Assembly (NCBI GenBank): GCA_025175895.1
Contig: CM045997.1
Location: 108,486,479-108,550,478 of the forward strand
DNA from: Wurfbainia villosa
Lineage: Eukaryota; Streptophyta; Magnoliopsida; Zingiberales; Zingiberaceae
Length of the DNA stretch: 64,000 bases
Direction of reading: 5' to 3'
This document shows, in pieces, positions 44,960 to 56,536 of the stretch (position 1 is the stretch's first letter; every line of letters begins with the position of its first letter). The position numbers were made by a program, and so were the translations under genes. A model generated the notes under the pieces. That model was given only the letters and a program-made list of their open reading frames with translations. It was not told the DNA's origin and did no database searches.

Positions 44960-46901
44960 TGAAGGGTTTTGCTTATCGAGTCCGTGAGGGGAAACTTCGC
45001 TTCCCACTTCACCTCGGTAGCTTGTCCATGGCGATCCCTTCGATGTCCCCGGATTAAAAAATTTAATCCTAGACAAAAGGGATTACCAAAGCAACCAAGT
45101 CATCATCGTGCTATTCGTTTAGAGAGGTCACTTGAACAAACAAGTTGTTCAAGCGACCAACCTCTATTCTACGAGTAGCCGCGGAATAGACGATGTCCGG
45201 ATCGCCGGTTTTTGTGTTTATACTCGAGATCCAAGTATTATTTAGCCATTTACAGAAATATAACATGCTTATATTTGTTAAACAAAAACAATCAATGAAT
45301 AAAAGAGAAAGAAGAATAGGTATACCTCTTGGTCTTCTAATGTATGACCTTTCTCCTTTTGGACGTCGTGTGGGCGACGATCCACCAAAAGTCGAAGCTC
45401 TTAGATCGCAACACTTTCTTCCTTGCTTTTCCCAAGCAAGAGGAAGAAGAGAAACAATGTTTTTCTCCTTCAAAAACTCAACCAACAAGGAACTATAGAA
45501 GTTCTTGCCGCCGGCCAACTAGAAGGAGAAGAAGATGATGGAAAACTACCAAGACACCAAGGGGAACCCTATATCTTGTTTCCACCACCTAAGGAGAAGA
45601 GAGGGGAGTGTTTTGGGCACTGGCCAAGGGCTGGGAAAGGCTGGAAAAGCTGCTGGACATTGGCCACAAGACAAGGAAGAAGAAAGGAAAACTTGCCTTA
45701 TTTGGTGCCGCTCTAGACTCCAAACCCTAACCCTAATTCCAATCCTATCTCAACTAGGATTGCCCTATTCTTGCCGCCCAAGCCTTGCTCCCTCTCAATG
45801 TCAATTATCATTCACGCCAACTCCCCATGCCCTTCTTTTATAGAGTTAGGGATAAGTCATGAATTAATCTCCTCCATTGGTTCTAGGGATTTAATCTCAA
45901 CCGTCGGATCTAGAGATTTAATCTCAACCGTCGGATCTTAGAGATTTAATCTCTACCAATGGATCTTAGAGTTTTGTTTCTATCCTTTGGATCTAAGCAT
46001 CATGAGGTGTTAATAGGCTACATTAGGGACCATGAGGAGGAGTTCGGTCTTGGCTACCCATGGATCAAGCCCACATAAAGTCTGATCCACTAATGATGAT
46101 CCAATCCACTAAAGGTTCATCATTGATCTACCTCACCAACCCCTATATGATAATATGAGCTCCATATATTATTTGTCCATTTTCTCCCCGTGTTTAAGAT
46201 CTCGAATGTTCGTCGATTAATTAATTTACTGACCATAAATTAATCAACATCTAACTCCTTGAGTAGTACCACTCAACCTTTTCATCATGCCGGACCAAGT
46301 CCACCTGCAGGGTTTACATGATGAACCTTATGAGATCCTCAAGGGGACATCATCATCCTAATATATAGGACACGGTTTCCTCCTATAATCAATGACACAC
46401 CATATAAATAATATCATCTCCCAACTTACCGAGTCTATCGATTTAATCTATAAATCTCGCCCATTGGTAAATCAAAGAGATGAGTACTAAGTATATGTGC
46501 CCGTTATTATATCGGGATTAAGAGCATGTACTAAATAATATCCGAGGTCCGATTCGATTATGTAGTCAGCAATAAATCGAATCACCTCTAAGACGGTCCT
46601 GCTCAATACACACAAAGTGCACTAGTGTGATTCTATGGTCAAGACAAACCAATACCAAATCACACTACAACCATTCCGATGGTTTGTCCAAAGCCATCTC
46701 GGTTGTGAGCCTTTACTTATACTTTTCAAGGGGCCGATAACATGATCTCCTGTGTGACACCACACACCATGTTATCTACAATGTAAAGTATTAGACAATA
46801 TTGCATAACCATAAAAATATTCAAACAATGATCATGTGATTCTTATTTCAAAATAAAATGTCCATACAAAAAGAGCTAGGCTTTCAGTATACATTCCAAC
46901 A
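44960..46901 (-). repeat. Copia-G 5' LTR
   Basis: 1942 bp, same ends and length as the 3' LTR; TATA at about 45834-45843 on the minus strand. Confidence 0.96.
45834..45843 (-). promoter_or_regulatory. TATA box of Copia-G 5' LTR
   Basis: The minus strand reads ctataaaag, conserved in the 3' LTR, about 1.06 kb into the LTR from its 5' end. Confidence 0.55.
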
Positions 46902-46906
46902 AAGCT

Positions 46907-47801
46907 GTCATATATATGACGTGGAGCTTAGCAGTTATTATCTTGAGTAGTAGATGTATAGAGCAGGAGTGCTCAGGGAGTTTTGGGCTAGCTACTTGGT
47001 AGCTACTATGGGGTTGTTAGAGTACGGATAGATGCAACTGGGAAGATGGGTCATTACTATCTTCCAGTCACTTATAGTGGTAACAAAGTGAAATTTTATA
47101 CATTAGATTAATTTCTCTTGTGAGAATAAATCTCCGTCTCTGGGAAGGATAGTGGTTCCCAGAGTTGCATTTGATTTAGGAATAGTTGTTTCAAGAGACT
47201 TTTCATTCGAGAGTGATGATTTATTCGGAGTGTATCCGAAAATAGTGAGTATTGAGAGATTCCGGTTGGTGGAACGATATGTGGGACATGGATGATTCTG
47301 TAGTTATAAAAGTGGAATATTAATGACCAGTAGGGTTACGTACCGTGATGAAGTGGGAGCCTAGTACATTAGACTGTGTTGGGAGATTATCTAGAATTTA
47401 GAAAGGACTTGATAGGATTTGGATAGTCGATGATCGATTAGCTAGGTCCGCTCATTTTCTTCCGAGCCGTAAGATGAATTTCGTTGGATCGCTTGATGGA
47501 ATTATATCCAGGGAGTATCCTTGAGTATCATTTCTGATAGTGATTCATGATTCACTTTACGATTCTGGCAAAGTTTCCCATCGGTTACGGGTACAGAGCT
47601 CTACTTTGGTATAGTTGTTTACCTTTTAAGAGGTCGGTTGAGAGTGTATATAAGAGCTGGAATATAATATTCGAGCTCAGTACCCCACTTAGTCACTTGA
47701 GGTGTGACTTTTCTCCAGATACTTGAGATGGTTGTCTTGACATATCGTACAAGTATATAAGTCAGAAATTTGGGGACTAAATTTTTATAAGTGGGGGAGA
47801 A
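46907..47801 (+). pseudogene. Gypsy-F RNase H end, integrase remnant, polypurine tract
   Basis: It begins with the continuation of RNase H (YDVELS-like). Integrase core words WIVDDRLARSAHFLPSRKMN lie at about 47424-47480. The tail at about 47670-47700 resembles SSVPHLVT-type chromodomain ends. The integrase is shortened by more than half compared with Gypsy-A. It ends with the polypurine tract gtgggggagaa at 47791-47801. Confidence 0.75.
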
Positions 47802-50021
47802 TGTAAAATACGGAAAAAAAAAATTTATGGATTAACCCTTTAATTAATTGAGTTTAATTAGTAGATTAAGTAGGGCTAATTAGTAGATTAAATTGGGTTC
47901 AATAAGTGAAGCTATTGGGCTAAATTCATTGGGCTTGGGCTGGAAATGGGCTTGAACCGGATTGGGCTAAATCAGATTGGATTTGGATTAGCTTTGGGTT
48001 AACTTAAACTAGGCTAGCTTAACCCTAAGAAACCGGTTCTTAAAGGCCGAACCCGACCCAATCGGCGCTTTTCCTCATTGCGCGATTTCCCCTCTTCCTC
48101 GCTGTTGTAGCCTCGTCGCCGCTGCCGGAGCTCATCTTCGCCGACGATCTCCACTCGAGCAGCCACTTGCTCATCCCCAATCCTGTTCCTTCTTCTGTTT
48201 TTTCGTAGCCGTGCTCTCTGCTTCCGATCTGTCCTCCTCGCTACGAGAATCAGCTGCCGCCGACCTTCTGCCAACAGTGGATCTCATTGCTATTCTTCTT
48301 CGAGCGAGCCCAGCTCAGTGAAGGAGTTGCCAATTCCTTCGATTTTCTTTGATCGAGCAGAGCACCCTCTTCTCATCGAGTTCAATCCATCACCGACGTC
48401 CGACGCAGGGGGAGCTCTGCGGCCAACATCGATCGCGATCGACTATGATCCTCGCGCGACGCTACTGACCTAGCAACTGCTTGGTGCGTCGGCTTGTCTC
48501 CGGTGCCTTCTTTTTCTACCTCTGCTTCGGATTCCGGGAGCTGGATCTACCACCATCACCATCGGCAGCAACTCGCCGCTGTCATTGCTTCTTCTTGCCG
48601 TCGGATTTTCTTACGGTTGGTCAGTCGGTGAGCTTAGTGTTGGCAAGATCCACATTGCTGTCGTGTCACTCTTCCGCCGCATAAGCTCAGATCGTCGCTG
48701 GGCTTCTATCCTTTGTCATCTTCATCACTATATAGGTTAGCCACAATTAGATCTATAAATTTGTGGTCTATATGTATGTGTTTGGTTTTTTCTACGCTGC
48801 AGTGGGGGAAAATGCTATCATAGCTATGTGAGGGTGGTTTGAGGCCTCGAATTGGCGAATCAACCATCTGACCTATTATGTTCACTCATGTTCTGGTGAA
48901 TTTTGGTGGTTCCTACTGTGGCATTGGATAATTGATGTGAGGATGGAGCAATGGGAAGATTATGATTTCTGGGTTACCGGTTATGAGGTGGAAGTGAAGT
49001 GAGGTGAGTTCAAATTTAGTGCTCTTGTGATGGGATGATATTCATGTAGTTACTTTGGACGATGATTACAGGGTGTATTTACATGATAGTGAGCTGTGTA
49101 GGGATTGTTTCTATACGACTGAAGACTTTGTTTCAGATCTACTAGGGACGAATGAATCGAGCTAGGTAAGTTTGATTTGAGATTTAATACCATCATTGGA
49201 CTTATGATAGACTGTGTCAATGTTTACGTGTTGATTACAGGATTTTGATACGGGGCAGGTTCACGAATGCAGATACAATCAACACAGCCTATACATAGCA
49301 AGTGGGTAATATCTACCTGGTCCGGTAGTTTTGATCAAATTCCAGTGCATGATCTTGGATATATGTATATACCTGTTTACCTTAAATCCACTCATGTTTA
49401 ATCATATGCTTGTACTGCCTTGACCTTTGAGATATATACTCTGTTACTTCATTGATTATCTAGCTTAGATAGGAACTATAAACCCTATTATGTATTAGCT
49501 GATGGATGTTCAGTAAGTACAGGTGGTTAGGGTTATCTTTGTGACCTCAAATTGGGTTGCTGTGTTACATCACTAAGGTTAGGTGATGGATTGGATTATG
49601 GAGTCGATTGTTATATCATACTCATATTAGTGGTGTATCTATGGTGGATCTAGTTGTCTGTGCATAGATAAGTGTGTGGTTGTCAGTATGTGACCATGGA
49701 CTAGAGGTCCTAGCGTGATGGTATATCCATTATGGATTGTGTGCCTGTGTATGGTTATATGGGCGGTCGATAGTATATCGCTACGGACTAGAGGTCTTAG
49801 CGTGGTTGACTGTCAGATGAGTATGACTCTTTGTGCGATAGAGAGAGTCTTGTGATTGTAGTCCTTGCATAGTTGACTTTTGGTTGACCAGGACTCCCCA
49901 TGGGATAGGGAGTGAGGCGAGGATACATGTATGGAGCTATGCATCATTACATTTGCATACATGTTGTTGACTGGGTCTCCCTTGTGGTTGAGATGGGTCG
50001 TTAGTCATCCTACCTCCCCGG

Positions 50022-50370
50022 CCACTCGGGGTAGTGGTAGCAGGGTTGAGGGCAGAGCATTGGATGTGCCGCGCTCGGCCACTATAGACGGTGGTAGCTG
50101 GAGATGCGCACCTGGCCACTGTGCAGAGTGGTGTTAGCACTCGCCCACTATAGACGGTGGTTGTGTGACGTGCAGTTTTCCTGTGTGCGGCGTTTGTCTA
50201 CTCATGGGTAGGGACGGCGTGGCTTGCAGTAGGAGCCCCTAGGAGTAGTTAGCTTTTTACGCTTATACGCTACTCAGTCATACTACCCAACTAGGTCACT
50301 CGAGAGTGGTGGCAGCTGGAGTTGGGCTAGTTGTCATTTATCGTTCCACCCTAGCCACTCTGGGGTCGTG
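50022..50370 (+). repeat. Hairpin cluster in Gypsy-F LTR
   Basis: CCACT/AGTGG-type inverted repeats: 50022-50037 (ccactcggggtagtgg), then ccactatagacggtgg, ccactgtgcagagtgg, another ccactatagacggtgg and related copies, in the same order as in Gypsy-B. Confidence 0.75.
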
Positions 50371-50761
50371 GTTGGACGGGTCCGCAGACAGTGACCATGC
50401 ATATGCATTGCTGATATATATGTATGCATGGATTTGATATATGTTTTACATATGCCTGTGAGATGCTGCATTTGATTGAGTTATGATTGCTGCATATGGT
50501 TGTTCATCATGATACATGTCATTTGCATTTTATATACTGCTATGTGTTGAGCATGACATATGTGTTGGTCCAGACTGATGTATGTATTTGATTAGCGTCA
50601 TGTCATAGTGTGGTATTGACCGGGATGTTATTACATGTGATTATATACTGTTCATATGTCTAAGTGTTGGTCAGGTATGGGATTTACCTTGTATGTTATA
50701 TGGGCTATGTTATTGTATATCTGTTCAGGATGATATAGCTTATGGTGTTGCAGACCGTCAG

Positions 50762-51013
50762 GTACGTTGGTACATTACTTCATGTTCAGTTGATCAGTTT
50801 AGTATATACATTGAGTATGACTATACTGTGGTTATTTGTTATTAGATTTGGATATGACTGTATGTCTATTGGAATCATGCTGTATACCTGTAGATTTTCA
50901 CATGTATACTTGTAGATCTCTTTACCCTATATGTTCATGCACTTTCTACATATTACCCCTGAGTTTATACTCACCACCCCGGGACCCTGGGCTTCCTGTT
51001 GCCCAGGTCACAG
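50762..51013 (+). other. Candidate intron inside Gypsy-F LTR
   Basis: Donor-like CGTCAG|GTACGT and acceptor-like CACAG|GTAGAAG. The Gypsy-B LTR has GTCAG|GTATGT at 15413 and acceptor-like sites at 15652 or 15659. Sequence-only hypothesis. Confidence 0.35.
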
Positions 51014-51430
51014 GTAGAAGATGCCTTGGACGTTCGGAGCTCCGCCAGCTGATCCCATCTCGCACCGAACGGATGGAGGTTTATTTACGATTTGTTGTAT
51101 TCATGTGGATTGATGTATTCCGTATTGTTGTTTTGGGTTTTAGCCTGTATTGTTTCCGTATTTGTGATATACGGACGTATTGTATGTATTTGACCGTTGT
51201 TGTGGTTTCTATTATGATTCTTGTTGTGTCAAGTCACTCCGGAGTGCACAGTTGGGTCCTATTATATGGTTTTATCTGTAGTATGTTTCCGCTGTGTTGG
51301 GTATGTTGATATATTCATATTATATTACTGTTGTGGGCCTACAGACCTTGTATTAACCCGATATGTTGCCACGTATAGGGGAGGTGCTGTTCGTTTGCTT
51401 TTCGACACGGCATACTCTCGAGGCGTGACA

Positions 51431-52334
51431 TCAACCCTAAGCAATCTCACTATGAAGCTTTCTTTTACAAACAACCCTCCTCTTCTTATAATGGATGAAT
51501 ATGAGGCTTAAGAAGAAGGAGGGGAATTAAAACACTAGAAAGCTTGGAAAAATCGTGGAGGCTTGAGAATATGATCAGAAGGTAAGCATTAACCCTCTCA
51601 ACCACCACAATCCCTCTTTTTATAGAGAGAGCCGATCGGCCACCGGGCTTCCAACCGACTAAGCAAATTCGCGGAGATACACAGCCGTAATTTCCAATGG
51701 CTGCCTAATCAGTCGACTGATGAAGCGATCAGTCGAGTGATCACCGCACGGAGTCGAGTGAGACTCCATTCTGTGTCCATCTTGATGATCAATCGACCGC
51801 CAAATATGGCGGTCGATCGATCGATCGACCGACCGCCATCTCTTGGCGGTCGATTGATCGTCGTGGTTTCGACCGACTCGACCGAGCACCGATCATCGAT
51901 ACATCGATCGTCGATCGATACTCATCAAGTATGAATAATTCATACTTGAATTTACCCCCTATACCTAGACTCAACATTCTAGCTCTTCCTTAAGTCTTGC
52001 GCCTCTAGGATCCCTCCGAGTCCACGACTTGTTCATCCTTTGCGCTTTGCTTCCAAGAGCTTCCTTCGATTTTGTCATGTCTTGGGTTTCCCTTTGCCAA
52101 AGCGTGCATGGACTTTATGCTGCCAAGACTACATGCTTGGACTTACGCTGCCAAGACTTGCCTTTGGACATCCTTTGCCAAGATCACACTTGGACTTTGC
52201 TTTTACCAAGTCTTCATACTTGGATTTTCCTGTCACTTAAACATGTTCACAATTAGATCACAAGTTATTGCCTAACTTAGATGATTATCCAAATATCAAA
52301 ACATATAAATGTTTGAGGCATTGTTGCACTAACA
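51431..52334 (-). repeat. SIRE-E 3' LTR, main piece (with second tcaac copy)
   Basis: It resumes the LTR after Gypsy-F (51431-51435 is the duplicated target) and ends gttgcactaaca. TATA on the minus strand at about 51615-51624. The segment 51640-51940 is unlike the 5' LTR counterpart: a cgatcgatcg-rich palindrome region replaces part of the cagtcgactg cluster. Confidence 0.93.
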
Positions 52335-53416
52335 ATCTCCCCCTTTTTGATGTTTGGCAATCATTTAAGTTAGGTCTTTAAAACATGCACATAATCATAT
52401 TTCCAATATGAATTCTATCTTTAGGCATTTATGCACATAATCATATTTCCATCATATTTTCAGTATGAATTCTAACTTAAACATTCCTTCTCCACCTTTT
52501 ACATACATCAAAAAGAAAAGAATACATAAATTTGCATGAAAGAGTGAAATTTAGTGTATCTTGAACTAAAATATAAAATTGAAGTTAAGCTCCCCCTTAA
52601 TTCAAGATATGGTTCATGATGAAATGACAAACATATGGAACGAAGCCTAACAAAGAATTTGGAGATTAAAATCTAACTTTGCACCAACAATATAAGTTAA
52701 GGGGATGAAAAATTTTGATATGAGAAAACTCCCCCTAAAACATTACATAAACAGTCCTAAAAGACTTATTTATACTGAAAATTATCATACCATAGTTTTA
52801 GGACATTCAAAGATACATTTTAATCCAATAAATAGAGCTTTTTATCAGAAAACACCTTGTATCAGTCGACTGGTTTCTGGTGCAGTCGACTGCTACGCCT
52901 GAAATCCGAATTTCATGCGTTAGAAATTCTAGACATCTCGAAAAATCATGAAATTTTGTGTACACATTTCTGAAATCATTTTTTATCAAGGAAAAATAAT
53001 TTAAAAAATATATGTTTTCCAGATTTCAAGATTGATACAAACTTGAAAACTAACAAAAGTTCTAATGTTTTTGCAAACTTTTTATCACTTTTGTGTTCCA
53101 CTTGAAAACTGTTTTTCAAAATATGATAAACATAGTTTAAAATATGTTTTACTTGACATTTCCAATCATGTTCTTGGAGCTATATGCACATCAATTGTGT
53201 GTAAGTCTTCCCAATGATTGGTCCAATGAAGGATTAATGTATCTAGATGACACTTTGTCCATAATACTGCATCATAACAAGCATGATGAACCAAGTGCAT
53301 CTTCCTAACATCTCACATGTTGTCTAAGTGGCTCAATACAAAAATCATGGTTTCTTAGGTATTTTGTGAGATGCTTAAAGGTATAAATCCTAGGAGGATC
53401 ATGCAAACCTAAACCT
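52335..53416 (-). other. SIRE-E polypurine tract and 3' untranslated region
   Basis: atctccccctttttgatg at 52335 complements the polypurine tract. The rest is non-coding and closely similar to SIRE-J 31470-32640. No envelope-like frame. Confidence 0.85.
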
Positions 53417-54840
53417 TTATTCAACCAAACACATCCCAAGTTCTCTCCTAAGTGATGAAAATTCTACTTTGGGGAGAGCCTTGGTAAAGATATTGGTTAA
53501 GTTGGACTTAGATTCAATGTAATTAAGCTCAATGTCCCCCTTAGTCACATGATCTCTAATGAAGTGATGTTTCACTTCAATGTGCTTGGTCCTAGAGTGA
53601 TGCACCGGATTTTTGGTCAATTTTATGGTGCTCACATTATTACAAAATACTTTCATGTTGGAGTAAGATAACTCATAATCCTCTAAGGTATGCTTCATCC
53701 ATAGTAGTTGAGCTACACAACCACCCATAGCCACATACTCAACCTCGGTGGTGGATAGAGCAACACAAGGTTGCTTTCTACTACTCCAACTAAATAGGGA
53801 GGACCCAAGGAATTGACATCCACCACTAGTACTCTTCCGATCCAATTTGCAACCGACATAATCGGAATCAGTGTACCCAACCAAATCAAAAGACCTAGTC
53901 CTAGGGTACCATAGTCCTACATTTAGTGTGCCTTTAATATATCTTAAGATTCTCTTAACGACAACTAAATGGGATTCTTTGGCACATGATTAGTACCTAT
54001 CACACATACCAACCGCAAATAATATATCGGGTCTACTAGCGGTTAGGTACAAGAGACTACCAATCATACTCCTATAGAGTGTAAGGTCAATTTGTTTTCC
54101 TTCATTATCACTATCTATTTTTGTATTAGTTGCAATAGGGGTTGACACTACTTTAGCATTTTCAAAACCAAATTTCTTAATCATTTCCTTAGCATATTTG
54201 GTTTGGTAAATATAAATTCCTTCACTTTTTTGTTTGACTTGTAGTCCTAGGAAGAAATTTAGTTCCCCAACTAGACTCATCTCAAACTCATTTTCCATAC
54301 TCTTGATAAAGTCTTGAAGAAGATCATCATTTGTTGACCCAAAAATAATGTCATCAACTATACTTGGGCTACAAAGATATCCGTTGATGTTGACTTTATA
54401 AATAGAGTTTGATCTACACTACCCCTCTTAAAGTCCTTAGAGATTAAGAAAGATGATAATCTTTCATACCAAGCCTGGGGAGCTTGTTTCAAACCATACA
54501 AAGCTTTCCTAAGCTTGTATACATGGTTTGGATAGTCCATGTTCTCAAACCCGGGAGGTTGTTCTACATATACCTCTTCCTTAATGAACCCATTTAGGAA
54601 TGCTGATTTAACATCCATTTGATGGAGTTTAAACCCATATAGGAGGCATACCCTAATAGGATCCTAATAGACTCTAATCTAGCAACCGGGGCATATGTTT
54701 CATCATAGTCAAGTCCTTCAACTTGATTAAAACCCCTTGCAACTAACCTTGCTTTATTCCTAGTAATATTTCCTTTGTCATCTAGTTTGTTCCTAAAGAC
54801 CCATCTTGTAGTAATGATGGTGTTGTCATTAGGTCTAGGA
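53417..54840 (-). pseudogene. SIRE-E reverse transcriptase and RNase H
   Basis: RT: MDVKSAFLNGFIKEEVYVEQ, YKLRKALYGLKQAPQAWYER, MENEFEMSLVGELNFFLGLQ. RNase H: GYTDSDYVGCKLDRKSTSGG, ALSTTEVEYVAMGG, HSRTKHIEVKHHFIRDH, NIFTKALPKVEFSSLRRELG, ending at 53417. Damage: 1-bp loss at about 54630; 1-bp loss at about 54359 inside the catalytic YVDD codons (SIRE-J has it intact); TAA at 53990 (Gln to stop). It cannot make an active RT. Confidence 0.93.
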
Positions 54841-56533
54841 ACTAACTCTCATACTTGACTCCTTTCAAATTGAGCCAATTCATCTTGCATTGCTAAGATC
54901 CAATCCGGATCAAGTAATGCATCTTTGATTGTTTTGGGCTCAATTTGGGAGATTAGGGCTATATGACTAGAGGGATCCCTATGAAATGACCTAGTCCTAA
55001 CTCCTTGAGATAATTCACCTACAATTTGATCTAGAGGGTGATTTTGATGAACTCTTATTGTTCTAAGAGGTGTATTAACTTGAGTTTGATCATGATTATC
55101 CACAATTCTTCTTTCATCATCGGAATCACCTCTTATTCCCCCTTAGTTTAATTCTCCCCCTTGATATTACCCCCTAAAGTTAAATCTTGAAATTTTTGGG
55201 TAATTTCTTGATTTTTGTCATTGATATCATCATCAATGGGGGATTTCCTAGGGTATGTATTAGAGGATTCATCAAATTGGACATTTGAAGATTCTTCAAT
55301 CTTTTGAGTTATTTTATTATAAACTCTATACCCTACACTAGTGGATGAGTATCCGACTAGGATTCTCTCATCCGCTTTAGACTCAAATTTGTCTAGGTTG
55401 TCTTTGGTGTTTAAAATATAAACTTTGCATCCAAAAACCTTAAAATAGTGAATTGTTGGAATTGTGTCATTCCATAATTCAAATGGGGTTTTTCCTAAAA
55501 ACCTATGAATTAAAACCCTATTTTGGATATAGCAAGCGGTGTTAACCGCTTCCACCCACAAGTAGATAGGTAAAGAATATGCATTAAGCAAAGTCCTAGC
55601 CGCTTCTTGTAGGGAACGATTCTTTCTTTCCACACCCCCATTTTGTTGGGGTGTTCTAGGACAAGAAAATTTATGCTTGTACCCTTGTTCTAGACAAAAA
55701 GATGAGAAATTAGAATTCTCAAATTCTCCACCATGATCACTACAGATCCGGTTGATTTTGACTTTTCTTTCATTCTCTACTCTCTTGCTAAATCCTATGA
55801 TTATTCCTAGGATTTCATCTTTATTTTTCATGAAAAATACCCAAGTAAATCTCGAGAAATCATCTACTATTACTAAGCAATATTTACTACCAATCATGGA
55901 AGTGGTACTATGACAATCAAATAAGTTCATATGCAATAGTTCTAAAGGTAAAGCGGTACTAAGTAAAGTTTTACCTTTGTGTGATGTTTTTGATTGTTTC
56001 CCTTCTTGGCATGCATCACACATTTTGTCCTTGAGAAACTTGACTTTTGGCAACCCTTTGACTAACTTCATTTTGGCTATTTTGGCTATGTTCTTCATGT
56101 TTATGTGCCCTAGCCTCCTATGCCAAAGCCAACTCTCTTCTTCTTTTGCAACAAAACACTTAGTAGAAGCATTAGTAGCATAGGATAAATCAACATAATA
56201 TATATTTAATTTCCTAAAACCTACTAATATGCAATCATTTAAGGTTTTGTGTCTTATGAAACATTTTGAAGAGTCAAATAGAACATTAAAATTTGCATCA
56301 CATAGTTGACTCACACTAAGAAAATTAAATTTCATATTTTTAACTAACACTTTATGAATGGCAAGATTGGGGGATACCTCAATTGTGCCTTTTCCTAGAA
56401 TCTTAAGTTTGCCACTATTTCCAAAAGATACCTTCCCCTTGCTAGTGTGATTGATAGTGGAAAATTTGCTCTCATCACCGGTCATGTGTTTTGAGCACCC
56501 ACTATCAACAATCCATATGCTTGGTTCTTCTAC
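54841..56533 (-). pseudogene. SIRE-E protease, GAG-pre-integrase and integrase
   Basis: Open from just after the gag stop (56533) to 55148, about 460 codons. Protease WIVDSGCSKHMTGDESKF; KGKVSFGNSGKLKILGKGTI; integrase zinc region WLWHRRLGHINMKNI with CDACQEGKQSKTSHKG; core YCLVIVDDFSRFTWVFFMKN, ICSDHGGEFENSNF, CPRTPQQNGGVERKNRSLQE; C-terminal ERILVGYSSTSVGYRVYNK. A frame change at about 55148 and a TGA near 54849 (Trp to stop) end it. All three catalytic acidic positions can be read. Confidence 0.94.
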
Positions 56534-56536
56534 CTA
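56534..56536 (-). other. In-frame TAG between gag and pol (SIRE-E)
   Basis: Context gta TAG gta gaa gaa. SIRE-J has TAG in the same codon with the same following bases (60023-60025). The frame before and after is the same, so a readthrough would give Gag-Pol. See findings. Confidence 0.8.

Larger units (their letters stand above)
38287..46901 (-). mobile_element. Copia-G: nearly complete Ty1/copia retrotransposon
   Basis: 8615 bp with two LTRs of identical length (1942 bp; 38287-40228 and 44960-46901), primer site, leader, gag-pol on the minus strand, polypurine tract and aagct duplications. Hand comparison of the LTRs gives about 40 substitutions and no length change (roughly 2.2%). Coding is almost one open frame but has several stops, one frameshift and a deletion at the RT/RNase H join, so it is not autonomous. 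Confidence 0.96.
35224..51430 (+). mobile_element. Gypsy-F: one-LTR gypsy element, split by Copia-G
   Basis: The element starts at tatcagagccc (inside its primer-binding site) right after the tcaac duplication, and ends with a complete 3629-bp 3' LTR before the second tcaac. There is no 5' LTR. The internal part (35224-38286 plus 46907-47801, about 4 kb) holds badly decayed gag, RT, RNase H and integrase. Copia-G is inserted in RNase H with an aagct duplication. Clade (Tekay/Del chromovirus) is inferred from similarity of its LTR and pol to Gypsy-A. Confidence 0.9.
47802..51430 (+). repeat. Gypsy-F 3' LTR
   Basis: 3629 bp, TGTAAAATACGG to gaggcgtgaca. Contents: CT-rich GC-rich stretch 48030-48700; hairpin cluster from 50022 to about 50370; donor-like CGTCAG|GTACGT at 50762 and acceptor-like CACAG|GTAGAAG at 51013; TGAGT-TTATA-CTCA inverted repeat at about 50959-50973. 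Open frames in it (48014-48274, 48481-48684, 50836-51309) have no recognisable domains. Confidence 0.92.

Noticed and set aside
52335..53416. Envelope-like gene of a SIRE element
   Set aside because: No open frame of useful length, and SIRE-J has the same non-coding region.
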